From assembly GCF_002042965.1 (NCBI RefSeq), contig NZ_MZNT01000002.1:62001-126000 (forward strand): 64,000 bases of DNA. Direction: 5' to 3'. A program made the position numbers and the translations under genes. The notes beneath the pieces are model-generated. The model did no database searches. It was not told where the DNA came from and saw nothing but the letters and a program-made list of their open reading frames with translations. Each line of letters starts with the position of its first letter. The first letter of the stretch is position 1. The DNA is from Paenibacillus sp. 32352. Lineage in GTDB: Bacteria > Bacillota > Bacilli > Paenibacillales > NBRC-103111. Below, one piece after another: positions 62,173 through 64,000 of the stretch.

Positions 62173-62295
62173 ATGCAGTTTGGAGCAGTGGAGCAGAGCA
62201 ATATGGCATTTTCCAAGCAAGTCTTGGGTATGACGATAATACAAGATCCGGTTTATACACCGGGATATCGCACTGGCTCATGTTTCGATAACTGA
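62173..62295 (+). CDS. Possible 40-aa small ORF after ynzC
   Basis: A frame starting ATG 62173 follows AGGGGGAC and stops at TGA 62295. The predicted peptide (starts MQFGAVEQSNMAF) is not recognised, and composition gives no strong sign of coding. The rest of the 250-bp gap (62296-62403) holds no other candidate. Low confidence. Confidence 0.2.
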   Translation: MQFGAVEQSNMAFSKQVLGMTIIQDPVYTPGYRTGSCFDN

Positions 62296-62403
62296 ATAGA
62301 TGATTCCTATGTTGGATGGTTTGGTAGTATCTGCCTTCTTGATACTCCGGGTACTCCAACTTTTTGGCGTATTCATACAGTACTTTTATAAGGAGATTGA
62401 GAT

Positions 62404-62913
62404 ATGTCTCGTAAATGGGAACGGATGGTTCTTAAAAACTCTAAGAAGGTCAATAAGGCCCGGGCCAAGCAAGGCAAGCCTTTATTGAGCGAATCCTCCT
62501 CGGACGGAGCGGTTACGTTACGCGGGAGAAGCTGGTTCATGCCTTTACTGCTGGTTTGCGTCGGCATTTTCTGCTTTATCGCTTTTCGCAATAACTACCA
62601 GAACGATAGTTTGTATTGGGTGACCGGCGGGAGCTATATGGTCTTAGGTTTATTTATTTTCCTGGTACGCCGGCCCTTCCTCAAGGTCGGTAAGGACTAC
62701 CTCGTTTCGCGGCGTTTTGGAGGCGATCGGCGGGTAGAGCCTGCGCAGATCCAGGAAATCGTTATTCAAAAAGACGCTGTAGCGATAGCTTTGACTACGG
62801 GCAAAAACAAATGGGTATTTACGAAATTGTTCCACCAATTTAATATGGAAGAGTTGTCGGAGCAGCTTAAGCAATTTGCGGCTCGGAATCATGTAGAGCT
62901 GAAGAACGAATAA
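62404..62913 (+). CDS. Small membrane protein of unknown function
   Basis: 169 aa. A basic N-terminus, two membrane helices (about 43-60 and 72-88), then a cytoplasmic part with FLKVGKDYLVSRRFGGDRRVEPAQIQEIVIQKDAVAIALTTGKNKWVFTKLF, which resembles a PH-like domain of YcxB- or YdbT-type proteins. ATG 62404 follows AAGGAG. I do not recognise a named family. Probably with its own promoter. Confidence 0.75.
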   Translation: MSRKWERMVLKNSKKVNKARAKQGKPLLSESSSDGAVTLRGRSWFMPLLLVCVGIFCFIAFRNNYQNDSLYWVTGGSYMVLGLFIFLVRRPFLKVGKDYLVSRRFGGDRRVEPAQIQEIVIQKDAVAIALTTGKNKWVFTKLFHQFNMEELSEQLKQFAARNHVELKNE

Positions 62914-62971
62914 TCAATGGCTTCGACGGGAACCACTACAGATTTTATGGGGAAAAGGATGGAAGACTAGG

Positions 62972-63766
62972 ATGAGCATTCAAGCGGTTTTATTTGATTT
63001 GGACGATACGCTGTTGTGGGATGACCGGAGCGTAAAGGAAGCTTTCCAGGCGACTTGCGAGGAAGCGGCCAAGCATTATTCTCTGGACCCTGCGGCTTTG
63101 GAGGAAGCGGTTCGTAAGGAAGCGCGTGCTTTATATGAATCTTACGAAACATTTCCATTTACGAAAATGATCGGAATTAATCCGTTTGAGGGACTCTGGG
63201 CTAATTTTACCGAAGGCGAGAACGAGAACTTCCGCAAGCTGCAGAAGCTCGCTCCGACCTACCGGACGGAATCCTGGACACGCGGACTTAAAGCATTGGG
63301 CATCGATGACCCTGAGCTGGGCTACCGCTTGGGCGAGCTGTTTCCAGCTGAGCGTCGTAACCGGCCGATTGTCTATGAAGAAACCTTTGAAGTGCTGAAG
63401 CAGTTAAAAGAGAAGTACAAGCTGCTGCTGCTCACTAACGGCTCGCCGGATTTGCAAAATGAAAAGCTGGCAGGAGTACCGGATCTGGCCCCATATTTTG
63501 ACCATATCATTATTTCCGGGAATTTTGGTGAAGGAAAGCCTGCTGTCTCTATATTTAACCATGCAATGGAGCTTCTTGGGATTACAGCAGATCAAGGAGT
63601 TATGATTGGGGATAAATTGACTACAGATATTTTGGGCTCCGGACGTGTAGGCATGCGAAACATGTGGATTAACCGTCATGGAATTAGCCGTACGGATGAA
63701 ATCATTCCTGCTTACGAAATCAAAAGCTTGCGTGAAATTCAGGGCATTATTCAATCTATTGGTTAA
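62972..63766 (+). CDS. HAD-superfamily hydrolase (subfamily IA)
   Basis: 264 aa. Motif I FDLDDTLLWD with the nucleophile Asp at the N-terminus, a helical cap (about 20-110), motif II LLLLTNGSPDLQ, motif III Lys in FGEGKP and motif IV GVMIGDKLTTDILGSGRVGM. Cytoplasmic phosphatase, probably for sugar phosphates or nucleotides; similar to YsaA- and YjjG-type proteins. ATG 62972 lies two bases after TAGG, with GGATGGAAG further upstream as ribosome site. A terminator follows. Confidence 0.92.
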   Translation: MSIQAVLFDLDDTLLWDDRSVKEAFQATCEEAAKHYSLDPAALEEAVRKEARALYESYETFPFTKMIGINPFEGLWANFTEGENENFRKLQKLAPTYRTESWTRGLKALGIDDPELGYRLGELFPAERRNRPIVYEETFEVLKQLKEKYKLLLLTNGSPDLQNEKLAGVPDLAPYFDHIIISGNFGEGKPAVSIFNHAMELLGITADQGVMIGDKLTTDILGSGRVGMRNMWINRHGISRTDEIIPAYEIKSLREIQGIIQSIG

Positions 63767-63781
63767 TTGTTATAACGACAA

Positions 63782-63806
63782 AGACCCTCAGTTCGAGGGT
63801 CTTTTC
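63782..63806 (+). terminator. Terminator after the HAD gene
   Basis: AGACCCTC and GAGGGTCT form a perfect 8-bp stem, followed by TTTTC. Confidence 0.85.
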
Positions 63807-63897
63807 TAATCATTACAGCCATTTTATAATATCGGGGTTCCCCGCAAATTGTCTGAATCGGCTTCGAACCAATACCCTACTGAGTGGGGTTATTTGG

Positions 63898-64000
63898 TTA
63901 GGCCTTTTGGAAGGTAGGATCGTCGAACGGATGAGCAATCCAGCCCTCAGTTTCAATAAATAAACGAACGGCTACGATTTGGCGATTGTCCATCAAGGTG
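63898..64000 (-). CDS. 3' end of a minus-strand gene cut by the window edge
   Basis: On the minus strand a frame runs from the window edge to TAA at 63900-63898. It codes for about 33 residues that look like protein (MDNRQIVAVRLFIETEGWIA then HPFDDPTF). I do not recognise the family. A hairpin (TACCC/GGGTT, about 63872-63895) lies after the stop. The coding call rests on composition and the open frame only. Confidence 0.4.
   Translation of the reverse strand, partial: TLMDNRQIVAVRLFIETEGWIAHPFDDPTFQKA

Noticed and set aside
1..64000. CRISPR arrays, tRNA or rRNA genes, prophage, complete insertion sequences
   Set aside because: No regularly spaced repeats, tRNA-like folds, rRNA sequence, transposase or integrase motifs were seen on either strand.

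Overview
The window reads as an ordinary chromosomal stretch of a spore-forming, low-to-mid GC Firmicute, most likely Paenibacillus or a close relative. The reasons are the gene order cotE - amidoligase gene - mutS - S41 peptidase - mutL - miaA - hfq, then spoVK - hflX - ynbB-like - glnR - glnA, then lexA divergent from yneA with ynzC. Strong AGGAGG-type ribosome binding sites, a B. subtilis-type SOS box set, a B. subtilis-type Fur box pair and spore-coat genes agree with this. I see no rRNA, tRNA, CRISPR array, prophage or complete insertion sequence.

Layout. 1-10 kb is accessory: a TetR tail, a NADAR protein, an ABC exporter fused to a cyclic-nucleotide-binding domain, two AraC-type regulators, an orphan VanS-like kinase, two kinds of small enzymes (GNAT, VOC), a SUKH-3 protein and an orphan sugar-type binding lipoprotein. 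10-15.3 kb holds a YyaL-type thioredoxin-fold protein and a cobalamin-riboswitch-controlled cbiMNQO cobalt ECF transporter. 15.4-24.8 kb holds a GH18 protein with six N-terminal repeats, small envelope proteins, a DUF309 gene coupled to a two-component pair, a carbonic anhydrase with an overlapping 32-codon upstream ORF, an Fe-S-type scaffold-like protein and an M32 carboxypeptidase. 24.87-27.9 kb is a Fur-box siderophore permease operon, and 28.1-30.85 kb is an SsuABC/NMT1-type importer. A 199-bp foldback element lies at 30.88-31.08 kb.

32.2-36.6 kb is a spore-envelope neighbourhood: a collagen-like filament protein, a YheC/YheD ATP-grasp protein, CotE, and a protein in which an ATP-grasp-like N-terminal part precedes a phiEco32-type amidoligase domain. 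This is followed by mismatch repair (mutS, mutL), a frameshifted S41 peptidase between them, a methyltransferase, miaA and hfq, then a class A penicillin-binding protein with a long Gly/Asn/Gln tail.

48.3-57 kb has a lipoprotein cyclophilin, an ADP-ribosylglycohydrolase/VOC/YdcF operon, a phosphatase, and the spoVK-hflX-lyase overlap operon. 57-59 kb is glnR-glnA with a large hairpin between them. 59-60.6 kb is a TetR repressor and an esterase-like gene, each preceded by the same 16-bp palindromic operator. The esterase appears to have Cys where the catalytic His should be. 60.7-62.2 kb is the SOS unit (lexA/yneA) with three SOS boxes. The right end has a small membrane protein, a HAD phosphatase, and the 3' end of a minus-strand gene cut by the window edge.

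The best candidates for something undescribed are the ATP-grasp-like/amidoligase fusion beside CotE, the repeat-bearing GH18 protein, the 32-codon ORF coupled to carbonic anhydrase, and the 199-bp foldback. All assignments rest on reading the sequence and remembered family motifs. No database search was run.
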